Below, in pieces: positions 1 to 8,031 of a stretch of DNA of 64,000 nt; positions within the stretch are counted from its first letter, which is position 1; every line of letters begins with the position of its first letter. The position numbers and the translations under genes were made by a program. Location of the stretch: positions 1 through 64,000 of the forward strand of contig JAHALQ010000001.1 of NCBI GenBank assembly GCA_018362935.1, read 5' to 3'. The notes under the pieces were generated by a model that saw only the letters and a list, made by a program, of their open reading frames with translations, was not told the DNA's origin and searched no databases. Source of the stretch: Pseudomonadota bacterium (GTDB lineage: Bacteria > Pseudomonadota > Alphaproteobacteria > RF32 > CAG-239).

Positions 1-1
1 T

Positions 2-382
2 TCTTCTCAGTATCCTGAACTTTATTCCGCTATCAGCAGCTCCTTCGGCTCTTATCTGCCCAATTACTCCGGCTACTTCCTCAAGGCTGCCGCGACTTCT
101 TCCGCTTATTCTTTCAAGACTGCTCAACAGGCCGGGCTGCCGAATATCTCGGGAACTGTCGGACCGCTGGATGACGGATCTTTTATTTTAAGAAGCCCAA
201 CCGGCGCATTCTACAATTATTCCGCCTACGGCTATGACGCAAAATCCGAGAGCAGCGGCGCCGGCAGGATATTGGGTTTCGACGCTTCCCGCTCCAACTC
301 AGTTTACGGCCGCTCCACCACTGTTACGCCGCAGAACTATTCCGCCAACGTCTTTATCTACGCCGGCAGGAAGAAATACTAA
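2..382 (+). CDS. Phage tail-fibre-like protein, C-terminal part (partial)
   Basis: The open frame runs in from the left edge and ends with TAA, so only the last 126 residues are visible. They are rich in Ser, Gly, Tyr and Asn. The end carries GFDASRSNSVYG followed by a V-x-P-x(5)-V-x-I-Y-A-G pattern. This matches the C-terminal tip of phage tail-fibre or tail-collar proteins (known pattern: A-R-S-N-x-Y-G ... V-x-P ... Y-I), which form the receptor-binding trimer. No other phage gene is visible, so it may be a stand-alone fibre-like surface protein, a prophage remnant or part of a tailocin. The N-terminal part is needed to decide. Confidence 0.6.
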   Translation, partial: SSQYPELYSAISSSFGSYLPNYSGYFLKAAATSSAYSFKTAQQAGLPNISGTVGPLDDGSFILRSPTGAFYNYSAYGYDAKSESSGAGRILGFDASRSNSVYGRSTTVTPQNYSANVFIYAGRKKY

Positions 383-399
383 AAATAAAATAAGACATA

Positions 400-432
400 A
401 AAAAACACCGTCTGAAAACAGACGGTGTTTTA
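400..432 (+). terminator. Intrinsic terminator after the tail-fibre-like gene
   Basis: A 13-bp perfect inverted repeat (AAAACACCGTCTG / CAGACGGTGTTTT) with a 4-nt AAAA loop starts about 20 bases after the stop codon. The 3' arm ends in a T run. Confidence 0.85.
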
Positions 433-483
433 ACGATGCGCAAAGCCGAAAAAAACCGAACACCGACCTGCACAAAGCCGAAA

Positions 484-590
484 AAGTTCGGAGAATGGTT
501 CAGATAGAGTGAAAATAAGAAGAGAGAAAATCCATGTACTTCTTTGTACACTAGGATTTTCTCTCTTTCGCAATTTTTACATTGATTCAA
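484..590. repeat. Palindromic intergenic element, copy A1 (degenerate)
   Basis: The left side carries the family signature GGAGAATGGTTCAGATAGAG. The inner part is a clean hairpin (AGAGAGAAAATCC / GGATTTTCTCTCT) capped by GTAC-TTCTTT-GTAC, the loop motif seen in the other copies. The outer right arm matches poorly and appears eroded. It abuts copy A2. See the finding on the repeat family. Confidence 0.6.
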
Positions 591-671
591 GAAAGGTCGG
601 ATAGCGTCGTGAATAATAAGATTTTAGGGCGGCGAAATCGGAGTTTACAAAATAGTAAATACGGCCGAAAG

Positions 672-695
672 AAAAAGCGCACAATTGCGCTTTTT
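672..695 (-). terminator. Terminator-like hairpin inside element A2
   Basis: AAAAAGCGC-ACAATT-GCGCTTTTT is a perfect 9-bp stem with T runs on both strands. On the minus strand it is the first strong terminator after rplI, so it may end the rpsF-rpsR-rplI transcript. Confidence 0.55.
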
Positions 696-708
696 CTGAG
701 GAGACGCA

Positions 709-768
709 ATGAAACTTGATTTCGCAAGGACTGCGACAGCAACCGCTGCGAAATACAGTCGGAATTGA
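709..768 (+). CDS. Possible 19-residue peptide inside repeat A2
   Basis: An ATG follows a good Shine-Dalgarno (GGAG, 5-nt spacing) and opens a 19-codon frame (MKLDFARTAT...) ending in TGA. It lies entirely in the extra central segment of element A2. No other copy has this segment, so conservation cannot be judged here. A chance frame is the most likely explanation. Confidence 0.15.
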   Translation: MKLDFARTATATAAKYSRN

Positions 769-825
769 TTTCGCCGTCCCGCTAAATCTGTATTAGTCAC
801 CAGCTAGACGACCTTTCTTTCAAAC

Positions 826-1311
826 CTATTCGGCCGAATAAGCCTTCGCCTGCTTCGAAGCCTCATCATCCGTTCTGGCAACATTAACCAGAATAGACTG
901 GGAGATTTCCGGGTGCAGATTGAGCTTAACTTCATAGACGCCGAGGTCTTTGATTGCTTTTTCCAGATAAACCTGGCGGCGCTCAACACTGAAGCCGGCT
1001 TCTTTGATTGCGGCGGCAATGTCACGAATGGTAACAGAACCGTACAATTGACCGGTTTCGGCTGCCTGACGAATCAATACGGCCGAAAAGCCTTTGAGAG
1101 ATTCAGACAGTTTGTTGGCTTCGTCAAAAAGCTGTTTGTTGTGAGCTTCCAGCTCGGCTTTCTGTTTCTCATAAAAAGCCATGTTGGCTTCAGTCGCGCG
1201 CAAAGCTTTTTTCTGAGGCAGCAGGTAGTTGCGGGCATATCCGTTTTTAACCGATACTTTTTCGCCCATTTTACCCAATTTTTCGACATGTTCAAGAAGG
1301 ATAACTTCCAT
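826..1311 (-). CDS. rplI: 50S ribosomal protein bL9
   Basis: 161 residues, slightly longer than typical bL9. The N-terminal rRNA-binding domain shows the family signature G-x-x-V-x-V-K-x-G-Y-A-R-N-[YF]-L-x-P (residues 16-32). A central connecting helix rich in Lys, Glu and Ala follows, then a C-terminal domain with GSVTIRDI. It is the last gene of the classical rpsF-rpsR-rplI operon, 15 bases after rpsR. bL9 binds domain V of 23S rRNA near the L1 stalk and helps keep reading frame. Confidence 0.98.
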   Translation of the reverse strand: MEVILLEHVEKLGKMGEKVSVKNGYARNYLLPQKKALRATEANMAFYEKQKAELEAHNKQLFDEANKLSESLKGFSAVLIRQAAETGQLYGSVTIRDIAAAIKEAGFSVERRQVYLEKAIKDLGVYEVKLNLHPEISQSILVNVARTDDEASKQAKAYSAE

Positions 1312-1326
1312 TTTCTGTTCCCTCCC

Positions 1327-1554
1327 TTACATAGCTACATACGGCAGCAAACCGAGGTAACGGGCGCGTTTGATGGCGCGAGCCAGTTCTCTCTGTTTTT
1401 TAGCCGAAACTGAGGTGATGCGACTGGGGATGATTTTGCCTTTTTCCGAAATATAACGGGACAGCAGTTTGACATCCTTGTAGTCGATTTTCAATCCGTC
1501 TTCGCCGGAAAACGGACAGCTTTTTCTTCTTCTAAAGAATACTTGTTTAGCCAT
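1327..1554 (-). CDS. rpsR: 30S ribosomal protein bS18
   Basis: 75 residues, the usual length. It shows the conserved core [19 protein letters not shown] and the basic C-terminal motif [18 protein letters not shown]. In the 30S platform bS18 forms a heterodimer with bS6, whose gene lies immediately upstream (11-base gap). The N-terminus keeps [10 protein letters not shown], the Cys-containing segment of many bS18 proteins. Confidence 0.98.
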   Translation of the reverse strand: MAKQVFFRRRKSCPFSGEDGLKIDYKDVKLLSRYISEKGKIIPSRITSVSAKKQRELARAIKRARYLGLLPYVAM

Positions 1555-1565
1555 TTTGTGTTCTC

Positions 1566-1901
1566 CTATTCTTCGGATGCGGCAGCTTCGGATTCCGAGC
1601 CGGCAGCCTCTGAAAATTCATCAACTTTAACGGTCATGTAACGAATAATGTCTTCGTTAACTCTCATCAGTCTTTCATATTCTGCAATGGCATTGGCCGG
1701 AGCAGAGATATTCAGAAGAACATAGTGGCCTTTGCGGTTTTTCTTAATGCGATAAGCCAGGTTTTTCAAACCCCAGTTATCGACGCGGACAACTTCACCG
1801 CCCTCTTTGGCAATCACGTTGCTCAAATCGGAAACAATGGCCGAAACCTGTGAAGCGCCTAAATCCTGACGTGCAATCAGCACGCTTTCATATTTAGTCA
1901 T
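1566..1901 (-). CDS. rpsF: 30S ribosomal protein bS6
   Basis: 111 residues. It carries the bS6 ferredoxin-like fold signatures: the [14 protein letters not shown] start, the segment around [20 protein letters not shown] (residues 41-60) and the [17 protein letters not shown] strand. The C-terminal 15 residues are a Ser/Glu/Ala-rich acidic tail, which in some bacteria is a site of glutamate addition (no RimK gene is seen here). It is the first gene of the operon, with a Shine-Dalgarno (AAGGAG) just before the ATG. Confidence 0.98.
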   Translation of the reverse strand: MTKYESVLIARQDLGASQVSAIVSDLSNVIAKEGGEVVRVDNWGLKNLAYRIKKNRKGHYVLLNISAPANAIAEYERLMRVNEDIIRYMTVKVDEFSEAAGSESEAAASEE

Positions 1902-1935
1902 TATAAAAAATCTCCTTATGGATTTCTCAACAAAT

Positions 1936-1983
1936 GGCTCTGTTTAAGAGCCGGTTCTTGTATAGCCGCTCTCTTCAAGCGGC
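1936..1983 (-). promoter_or_regulatory. Two hairpins in the rpsF leader
   Basis: The roughly 95-nt leader between the proposed promoter and rpsF folds into two short hairpins: GCCGCT/AGCGGC at 1965-1983 and GGCTCT/AGAGCC at 1936-1952. In many bacteria the bS6:bS18 complex represses this operon by binding a leader hairpin with a CCG motif. The CCG in the first hairpin makes it a candidate, but the match is not specific enough to be sure. Confidence 0.3.
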
Positions 1984-1996
1984 AAGGGACGCCGTA

Positions 1997-2024
1997 TAGA
2001 TACCACAAAATCCGCAATTTGCAA
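1997..2024 (-). promoter_or_regulatory. Probable promoter of rpsF-rpsR-rplI
   Basis: On the minus strand TTGCAA and TATCTA are separated by 16 bases, about 95 bases upstream of rpsF. The -35 resembles those of the two structured-RNA promoters at 15187 and 36152. Confidence 0.45.
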
Positions 2025-2123
2025 GCATTTTCTTCAACACTTTTAATGCGCGCCCGTAGTTAAAATTAAAGAAGATTTAATCTTTTCGCGCTAAGGTAGC
2101 CTTAAGAAAAAGGATAACAGGCA

Positions 2124-2501
2124 ATGAAAATTTACAAACTCGGCATAATCTTGGGGCTTCTGCTGGCCGCCGCGCCTTTTGCACAGGCTCGGGCTTGGTG
2201 CGATGTCTGCGACTGGAAAAACCTGTTTAAATCCGAGCCTGAACAACGGCAGCCGCAGGCAGTACGCGTTGTTACCGAAGGGCCGGTTTCAATCAACCTG
2301 CAAAATCCCTACACCCGCAAAATCGCCCGCTGCTATAACAACAACATTTCTTCTGCCGAAGAATGCGCGCGTTATTTTGAAAGGTACGGCTTCATCCGTT
2401 TTCGCGAAATTCCCTATAAGACCGCCAATTATGACTTCTTGCACGTCGATACGTTCCCGACCCGCCGCTGGCGCGATTCCGAACTCACGCCGCGCTGGTA
2501 A
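2124..2501 (+). CDS. Small secreted protein of unknown function
   Basis: 125 residues. The N-terminus is a clear signal peptide: MKIYK, a hydrophobic Leu/Ala stretch and cleavage near AQARA (residue 23). The mature part has four Cys, WCDVCDW at its start and two more around CYNNNISSAEECARYFERYGF, which could form disulphides in the periplasm. The C-terminus is Arg/Trp-rich. The gene ends six bases before comM. I do not recognise a family, and its job cannot be read from context. Confidence 0.75.
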   Translation: MKIYKLGIILGLLLAAAPFAQARAWCDVCDWKNLFKSEPEQRQPQAVRVVTEGPVSINLQNPYTRKIARCYNNNISSAEECARYFERYGFIRFREIPYKTANYDFLHVDTFPTRRWRDSELTPRW

Positions 2502-2507
2502 TCGCCC

Positions 2508-4031
2508 ATGCTTTCCCGTGTCAATACCATAACTTTTAACGGGCTGGAAATTCAGGATGTCGATTTGCAGGTGCAGATAACGTCGGGGCTTCCCAATTTT
2601 ATTATTGTCGGCCTGCCCGACAAAGCCATTGCCGAGAGCAAAGAGCGCGTCCGCGCCGCCATTCAGTCTTTGGGGCTTGACTTGCCGGCCAAACGCATTG
2701 TCATTAATTTGGCGCCCGCCGACCTGCTTAAGGAAGGCTCGCATTTTGACTTGCCGGTTGCGCTGGGCATCCTTGCCGTTATGAATGTTATTCCCGCAGC
2801 CGCGCTGGCAAATTATGTTGTCTTGGGCGAACTCGGACTTGACGGCGCGATTCTTCCGGTCAACGGCGTTCTCCCGGTTGCCATGCATGCCAAAAAACAA
2901 AAACGCGGGCTGATCTGCCCGCAGGCCTCCGGAACGGAAGCTGTCTGGGCAGGATTGGACGACATTGCCGCCGCCCCGTCGCTGCTGGCAATCGTCAATC
3001 ATCTGCAAAACAAAATAACTTTGCCTTTTCCGCAAAAACCGCAAGCCGAACCTGGGGGCATTTTTCTGGATATGTCCGATGTCAAAGGTCAGGAAAGCGC
3101 CAAAAAAGCCTTGGAAGTCGCCGCCGCGGGAGCACATAATCTGCTGATGATCGGGCCGCCGGGCTCCGGCAAATCCATGCTGGCCGCCAGACTGCCCGGC
3201 ATTCTGCCGCCTCTGACACCGGATGAAGCGCTTGAAACCAGCATGATTCACTCTATTGCCGGAGAACTCAAAAACGGACAAATCTGTTTTGAACGCCCAT
3301 TCCGCGCGCCGCATCACAATGCTTCAACCCCGGCATTAATCGGCGGCGGGCGCAAAGCGCGCCCCGGCGACATTTCTCTGGCCCATAACGGCGTTTTGTT
3401 TCTTGACGAACTGCCCGAATTCAACCGCCCCACGCTTGAAGCCCTGCGCCAGCCGCTCGAAAACGGCAGCGTCAGCATTTCCCGCGTTAACGCCCACACC
3501 ACTTATCCCGCGCGCTTCCAGCTGATTGCCGCGATGAACCCCTGCCGCTGCGGGCATTTGGGCGAAAGCGCGCTGGAATGCAAACGCGCCCCGCTCTGCG
3601 CGCAGGAATATCAGGCCAAAATTTCCGGCCCGCTGCTTGACCGTATCGACATCCAAATTGAAGTCCCCGCCGTCAGCCCTTGGGATTTGGCCGATGTCAA
3701 AAAAGGCGAAAGCTCGGCGCAGATTCGCGCTCGTGTGATTGAAGCGCGCCGTTTTCAGGCCGAGCGTCTCAAAAACCTGGGAATCAGCGGCTTTTTCCCA
3801 AACGCCGAACTCAAAGGCAGCCTGCTCGAAGAAGTGGCGGCACTTGATAATGAGGCGCAAAACCTTTTGATTGCCTTTGCCGACCGCAACAAACTTTCTG
3901 CCCGCGCCTATCACCGCACTTTACGGTTAGCAAGAACGATTGCGGACTTGCAAAAAGAAACAAAAATTCTTAAAATGCACATTGCGGAGGCTTTGTCTTA
4001 CCGGCGCAGCCTTTCGTCCGGCAGTAAATAG
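2508..4031 (+). CDS. comM: YifB/ComM-family AAA+ ATPase (Mg-chelatase-like)
   Basis: 507 residues, the normal length. The N-terminal Lon-like fold (FNGLEIQDVDLQVQITSGLP, VGLPDKAIAESKERVRAAI) is followed by the ATPase core with Walker A GPPGSGKS (about 216-223), Walker B VLFLDELPEF (about 297-306) and the family motif AMNPCRCGHLG. ComM is a hexameric helicase that promotes branch migration of incoming single-stranded DNA during natural transformation, and YifB is often named Mg chelatase by similarity. It starts six bases after the secreted-protein gene with no strong Shine-Dalgarno, so translation may be coupled. No other competence gene is in view. Confidence 0.93.
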   Translation: MLSRVNTITFNGLEIQDVDLQVQITSGLPNFIIVGLPDKAIAESKERVRAAIQSLGLDLPAKRIVINLAPADLLKEGSHFDLPVALGILAVMNVIPAAALANYVVLGELGLDGAILPVNGVLPVAMHAKKQKRGLICPQASGTEAVWAGLDDIAAAPSLLAIVNHLQNKITLPFPQKPQAEPGGIFLDMSDVKGQESAKKALEVAAAGAHNLLMIGPPGSGKSMLAARLPGILPPLTPDEALETSMIHSIAGELKNGQICFERPFRAPHHNASTPALIGGGRKARPGDISLAHNGVLFLDELPEFNRPTLEALRQPLENGSVSISRVNAHTTYPARFQLIAAMNPCRCGHLGESALECKRAPLCAQEYQAKISGPLLDRIDIQIEVPAVSPWDLADVKKGESSAQIRARVIEARRFQAERLKNLGISGFFPNAELKGSLLEEVAALDNEAQNLLIAFADRNKLSARAYHRTLRLARTIADLQKETKILKMHIAEALSYRRSLSSGSK

Positions 4032-4042
4032 GAGCATTTGTA

Positions 4043-6097
4043 ATGAAAAAGAACGTGACCGCTAAATTCCTTTTTTCGCTTTTCCTGCTTGCCTCTTGCA
4101 GCAAAGAAAGCCCCGAGCTTATCCCGTGCATGTGCGACGGTTCCGAATCAACCCTCGGGCTGTTTGACTGCATGTGCGAGCCGATGAAGAAGAAGCCGGT
4201 CCGCCGCATTTCTTACCTGCAGGACAGCAATGCTCCCAGATACCAGACCCTGATTATCGACGACGAGCAGCGCGACGCTTACCTTTATCTGCACAAAAGC
4301 CGCGATTTGTATGCGCCGATTAAGCTTGAATACGTCGACTTCCGCATTAAGAAAAACCGCAATTACACCGATTATGACCGCAAACTCGGCAATTACCGTT
4401 TCCGCATTTTCGGCTGCCGCCGCGAAACCAAAAACGCTTTCCTCAACGAAGGCCGCACCATGCAGAAAGACATGCGCTTTTTCGATGTCTTTTATGAAAC
4501 CATGAACGACTATTATCCGGTTGTCGTCGACAAAAGCAATATGTACTATCTCGATTCCGACCGTCTGCCCAACCCGGAATATGTCATTACCGCGGAAATT
4601 ACCGATTATTTCATGAATATTTGCGACGAATTTGACTGGAACAACGTCAAACAGAAAAAACTCCGCTCCGGCAGCTCGGAAATTACCGTCGTCTGGCGCG
4701 TTATGAATTTGCTGCGCGACGAAGTCTACTGCAAAGGCACCACCACCGGCTACGGCCAGATTTCCGAAGGCGAACCCAACGGCGAAACTTTGCTGGTCGA
4801 ACGCGCTTTTGAAGACGCGCTGACCAAACTGCCCGAAGTCCAGTGTTTTAATTCCGCCCTCTCGCAGCGCATCCGCCCGGAAGATATCCAAGCCCAGCTG
4901 GCTTACCTGCAAAAAATCGAAAATTCGCAGCCGTCTTTTGCTTCGCAATACGGCAATGAACTCAAGGGTATATCCCTGATGCAGGAATGTGCAAGCGGTT
5001 TGGCGCAGACTGTTTTGCCGATTGCCGCCCAGCCGGTAACGGCGCAAACGGTTGAAGCCGTCGAGCTTGTTCCTGTCGCGCAGCTGGAAGCCGGACAGGT
5101 TGTCGAAAGCGGCGGCACCATGGCAACAGGAACATCCGTCAATCTCAAACCAGATTGCAGCTCTGTCGAGCTCATGCCCGTTGCTCAGGTTGGCGCCGGA
5201 CAGGTTGTCGAGAACGGCGGCGTCAGCGGCGATGACTGCACCGTCATCAAAACCGTCGATAAAAACGTCAAAATCTCGGACGATTATTGGATTGACGTCC
5301 CGCTCAACACCGATGACAAAACCGTGATTGACAACCGCGACCGGGTCGAAAGCTCATTTGCCAGCGCAACCAACAAATTCTGTATAGCCAACCAGCCCCC
5401 TTATCAGACGCTCAATGCCCAAAACCTGTATAAGGTTCGCGCCTCGATTGTGGCTGTCGAAAACGCCCTCGGCAAAAAAGGTGCCGGTCTGATTATTTCC
5501 GACAACCTGGTGCTGACATCGGCTGACATTATGGTTAAGAACAACAACAACTTTAACCTCAAAACAATTAACGGCAAAGAAATGAAAGCCTCCGCGTTCA
5601 GGGTCAATCCCAATAAGAACGTTGCCCTGCTCCTGCTGCAGGAACCCACTCAATATACCCCGCTGCCGCTTTCGCTTGACCTTCCGGAAGTCAACAAAGA
5701 CATCCTGCTGACGCTCGGCATGCTTGATTTGGATACCGAAGGCGAAGGTTATATCGACAACGAGGGCAAAGTTACCGGCTATCGCTGGTCTGAAGAAAAA
5801 GGCGCCGAAATTGAAGTTGACACCTTTGTCCAAACCGTAACTCTGGGCGGCGCGCTGATTGACATGCACGGCAATATCGTCGGCCTGTCCCACGTCAGCA
5901 AGAAGCTTGATACTTCGCCGGATTTGTTTATCCCGATTGACACCGCGCTCCAATCTGTCGGCTTGGAAATCTGCGGCCGGAAATTTAATAACAACAAGCC
6001 CAAAGCTGTCAAAACCTATCAAACGCCGCTGGCTGACGCCATTGACAATTCCAAAGACAAAACGCCGATACCTTTGGAAGGTTTGCAGCGAAAATAA
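4043..6097 (+). CDS. Large lipoprotein with a degenerate trypsin-like domain
   Basis: 684 residues. A lipoprotein signal with lipobox LLAS-C19 predicts outer-membrane anchoring. Residues about 70-290 form a Tyr- and charge-rich domain I cannot place. Residues 340-395 hold two copies of a V-E-L-x-P-V-A-Q-x-x-A-G-Q-V-V-E-x-G-G unit starting at V340 and V375. Residues about 460-645 look like a trypsin/HtrA-type beta-barrel (GAGLIIS, NLVLTSADI, NVALLLL, LGGALIDMHGNIVGL). However, the positions expected for catalytic His, Asp and Ser read Asp, Asn and Leu, so peptidase activity is unlikely. The ATG has a GGAG eight bases upstream, overlapping the comM stop region, and a terminator follows. Confidence 0.7.
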   Translation: MKKNVTAKFLFSLFLLASCSKESPELIPCMCDGSESTLGLFDCMCEPMKKKPVRRISYLQDSNAPRYQTLIIDDEQRDAYLYLHKSRDLYAPIKLEYVDFRIKKNRNYTDYDRKLGNYRFRIFGCRRETKNAFLNEGRTMQKDMRFFDVFYETMNDYYPVVVDKSNMYYLDSDRLPNPEYVITAEITDYFMNICDEFDWNNVKQKKLRSGSSEITVVWRVMNLLRDEVYCKGTTTGYGQISEGEPNGETLLVERAFEDALTKLPEVQCFNSALSQRIRPEDIQAQLAYLQKIENSQPSFASQYGNELKGISLMQECASGLAQTVLPIAAQPVTAQTVEAVELVPVAQLEAGQVVESGGTMATGTSVNLKPDCSSVELMPVAQVGAGQVVENGGVSGDDCTVIKTVDKNVKISDDYWIDVPLNTDDKTVIDNRDRVESSFASATNKFCIANQPPYQTLNAQNLYKVRASIVAVENALGKKGAGLIISDNLVLTSADIMVKNNNNFNLKTINGKEMKASAFRVNPNKNVALLLLQEPTQYTPLPLSLDLPEVNKDILLTLGMLDLDTEGEGYIDNEGKVTGYRWSEEKGAEIEVDTFVQTVTLGGALIDMHGNIVGLSHVSKKLDTSPDLFIPIDTALQSVGLEICGRKFNNNKPKAVKTYQTPLADAIDNSKDKTPIPLEGLQRK

Positions 6098-6102
6098 AAT
6101 AA

Positions 6103-6138
6103 AAAAAACCCTTTGTTGCAGTCAACAGAGGGTTTTTT
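6103..6138 (+). terminator. Intrinsic terminator after the lipoprotein gene
   Basis: The stem AAAAAACCCT(T)TGTTG / CAACA(G)AGGGTTTTTT has a 4-nt loop and a T run. It separates the lipoprotein gene from hslV. Confidence 0.85.
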
Positions 6139-6200
6139 ATTGCATTTGGGCAAAGTTTTACCTACATAATAAGCATGATTAACAGTATAAGGAAATTCCG

Positions 6201-6731
6201 ATGACCACAATTCTTTGCGTCCGCCGCGGCAACGAAGTCGTTATGGCCGGTGACGGGCAGGCCACGCTGGGCGAAGCTATCGTCTTTAAATCCAAGTCCG
6301 TCAAAGTCCGCCGCATCGGCAACGGACAGATAATCGCAGGCTTTGCCGGAGCAGCCGCTGACGGCATTACCCTGATTGAACGCCTGGAAGGAAAACTCGA
6401 AAAACACGCCAATCAGTTGAAACGCGCTGCGGTTGAACTCGCCAAAGACTGGCGCATGGATAAATATCTGCGCCAATTGCAGGCTTTTATGATTGTGGCT
6501 GACAAAGAAACCTCGCTGGTTATTTCCGGAACCGGCGAAGTTATGGAACCTGATGACGGCATTATCGGCATCGGCAGCGGCGGCAATTACGCCATGGCTG
6601 CGGCCAAAGCGCTTTATGATGTCGACGGGCTGGCGCTGGAAGACATTGCCAACCGCGCCATGAAAATCGCCGGCGATATCGATGTTTACACCAATCACAA
6701 TGTTATTATAGAAAGAATTTGCAATGAGTAA
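6201..6731 (+). CDS. hslV: ATP-dependent protease peptidase subunit HslV (ClpQ)
   Basis: 176 residues, the normal length. The sequence begins MTT, so removing Met exposes the N-terminal Thr nucleophile. The conserved [19 protein letters not shown] start and G-S-G-G-N-Y-A-x-A-A-A-x-A-L near residue 130 are clear. HslV forms a double hexameric proteasome-like chamber fed by the HslU unfoldase encoded next, whose start overlaps its end by eight bases. Shine-Dalgarno AAGGAA lies six bases before the ATG. Confidence 0.98.
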   Translation: MTTILCVRRGNEVVMAGDGQATLGEAIVFKSKSVKVRRIGNGQIIAGFAGAAADGITLIERLEGKLEKHANQLKRAAVELAKDWRMDKYLRQLQAFMIVADKETSLVISGTGEVMEPDDGIIGIGSGGNYAMAAAKALYDVDGLALEDIANRAMKIAGDIDVYTNHNVIIERICNE

Positions 6732-8031
6732 TTTCAGCCCCCGCGAGATTGTTTCTGAACTGGACAAATATATTATCGGCCAGGATGAGGCCAAAAAAGC
6801 CGTTGCCGTCGCTTTGCGCAACCGCTGGCGCCGCATGCAGCTGCCTGACCGTCTCAAAGACGAAATTGTCCCCAAAAATATTCTTATGGTCGGCCCGACC
6901 GGCGTCGGCAAGACCGAAATATCGCGCCGGCTTGCCAAATTGGCCAAAGCGCCTTTTGTCAAGGTTGAAGCAACCAAATTTACCGAAATCGGTTATGTCG
7001 GCCGCGATGTCGAAAGCATTATCCGCGACCTTATTGAGATAGCCCTCAACGACACGCGCAAAAAAGCCCGCAAAGAAGTCCGCGCCAAAGCCGAACAAGG
7101 CACCACCGAACGCCTGCTCGAAGCTTTGGTCGGCGTATCCGCCGGCGAAGAAACCAAGCAGAAATTCCGCAAATTGCTGCTGGAAGGCGCGCTTGACGAT
7201 AAGGAAATCGAAATTTCGCTGATTGACAACAGCAATATGTCCATGCCGACCATTGACATCCCCGGAATGCCCGGCGCGTCCATGGGCATGGTCAGCCTCG
7301 GCGACCTGCTCGGCGGCAGCGCCCCTAAGTATAAAACCCGCAAATTAACTGTTTCCGAAGCGCGCAAATTGTTGATTGACGAAGAATGCGACAAGCTGCT
7401 CGACAATGATAAAATTACCCATGACGCGATAGCCGCGGTTGAAAATGACGGTATTGTTTTCATCGACGAGATTGACAAGATTACCGGAAAATCAGAGGGG
7501 GGACGGGCGGACGTTTCGCGCGAGGGCGTTCAGCGCGACCTGCTGCCGCTGATTGAAGGCACCACCGTTTCGACCAAATACGGCATGGTCAAAACCGACC
7601 ATATCCTGTTTATCTGTTCCGGCGCCTTTCACCTTGCCAAACCTTCCGACCTTCTGCCCGAACTTCAGGGGCGCCTGCCTATCCGTGTCGAGCTTCAGGC
7701 GCTGACGCATAATGATTTTGTGCGGATTCTGACCGAGCCGGAAGCAAACCTGATTGAGCAATACACCGCCCTGCTCGGCACCGAAAACTTCTCTCTGGAA
7801 TTTGAACCGGAAGCAATCGACCGTATTGCCGACATCGCGGTGGCCATCAATGAGAATGTCGAAAATATCGGTGCCCGCCGCCTGCATACCGTACTTGAAA
7901 TTCTGCTGGAAGACATCAGTTTTTCCGCCTCTGACCGCAGCGGCGAAAAAGTCGTCATTACCGCGGCCATGGTTGAGGACAAACTCAACAAATATACCAA
8001 GAGCAGCGATTTGTCGAAGTTCATCTTGTAA
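6724..8031 (+). CDS. hslU: ATP-dependent protease ATPase subunit HslU (ClpY)
   Basis: 435 residues. AAA+ unfoldase with Walker A GPTGVGKT (57-64), the HslU-specific GYVGRDVES pore segment near residue 91, an intermediate domain with a Gly/Met-rich stretch, Walker [11 protein letters not shown] near 243, and the C-terminal LSKFIL that docks into HslV. The 8-bp overlap with hslV and the 1-bp overlap (TAATG) with hemW suggest one transcript with coupled translation. Confidence 0.98.
   Translation: MSNFSPREIVSELDKYIIGQDEAKKAVAVALRNRWRRMQLPDRLKDEIVPKNILMVGPTGVGKTEISRRLAKLAKAPFVKVEATKFTEIGYVGRDVESIIRDLIEIALNDTRKKARKEVRAKAEQGTTERLLEALVGVSAGEETKQKFRKLLLEGALDDKEIEISLIDNSNMSMPTIDIPGMPGASMGMVSLGDLLGGSAPKYKTRKLTVSEARKLLIDEECDKLLDNDKITHDAIAAVENDGIVFIDEIDKITGKSEGGRADVSREGVQRDLLPLIEGTTVSTKYGMVKTDHILFICSGAFHLAKPSDLLPELQGRLPIRVELQALTHNDFVRILTEPEANLIEQYTALLGTENFSLEFEPEAIDRIADIAVAINENVENIGARRLHTVLEILLEDISFSASDRSGEKVVITAAMVEDKLNKYTKSSDLSKFIL

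Larger units (their letters stand above)
591..817. repeat. Palindromic intergenic element, copy A2 (with inserted centre)
   Basis: The outer arms GAAAGGTCGG...GTGAATAATAAGATTTTAGGGC and GCTAAATCTGTATTAGTCACC...CGACCTTTC form an imperfect inverted repeat that closely matches copy D at 36221-36350. Copy D is about 130 bp, but A2 is 227 bp. The extra sequence lies in the centre and contains a terminator-like hairpin (672-695) and a 19-codon frame with a Shine-Dalgarno sequence. The right end stops 8 bases short of the rplI stop codon. Confidence 0.75.

Noticed and set aside
484..817. The palindromes as CRISPR repeats or an insertion sequence
   Set aside because: They are long single hairpins without spacers, and none encodes a transposase or shows clear target-site duplications.
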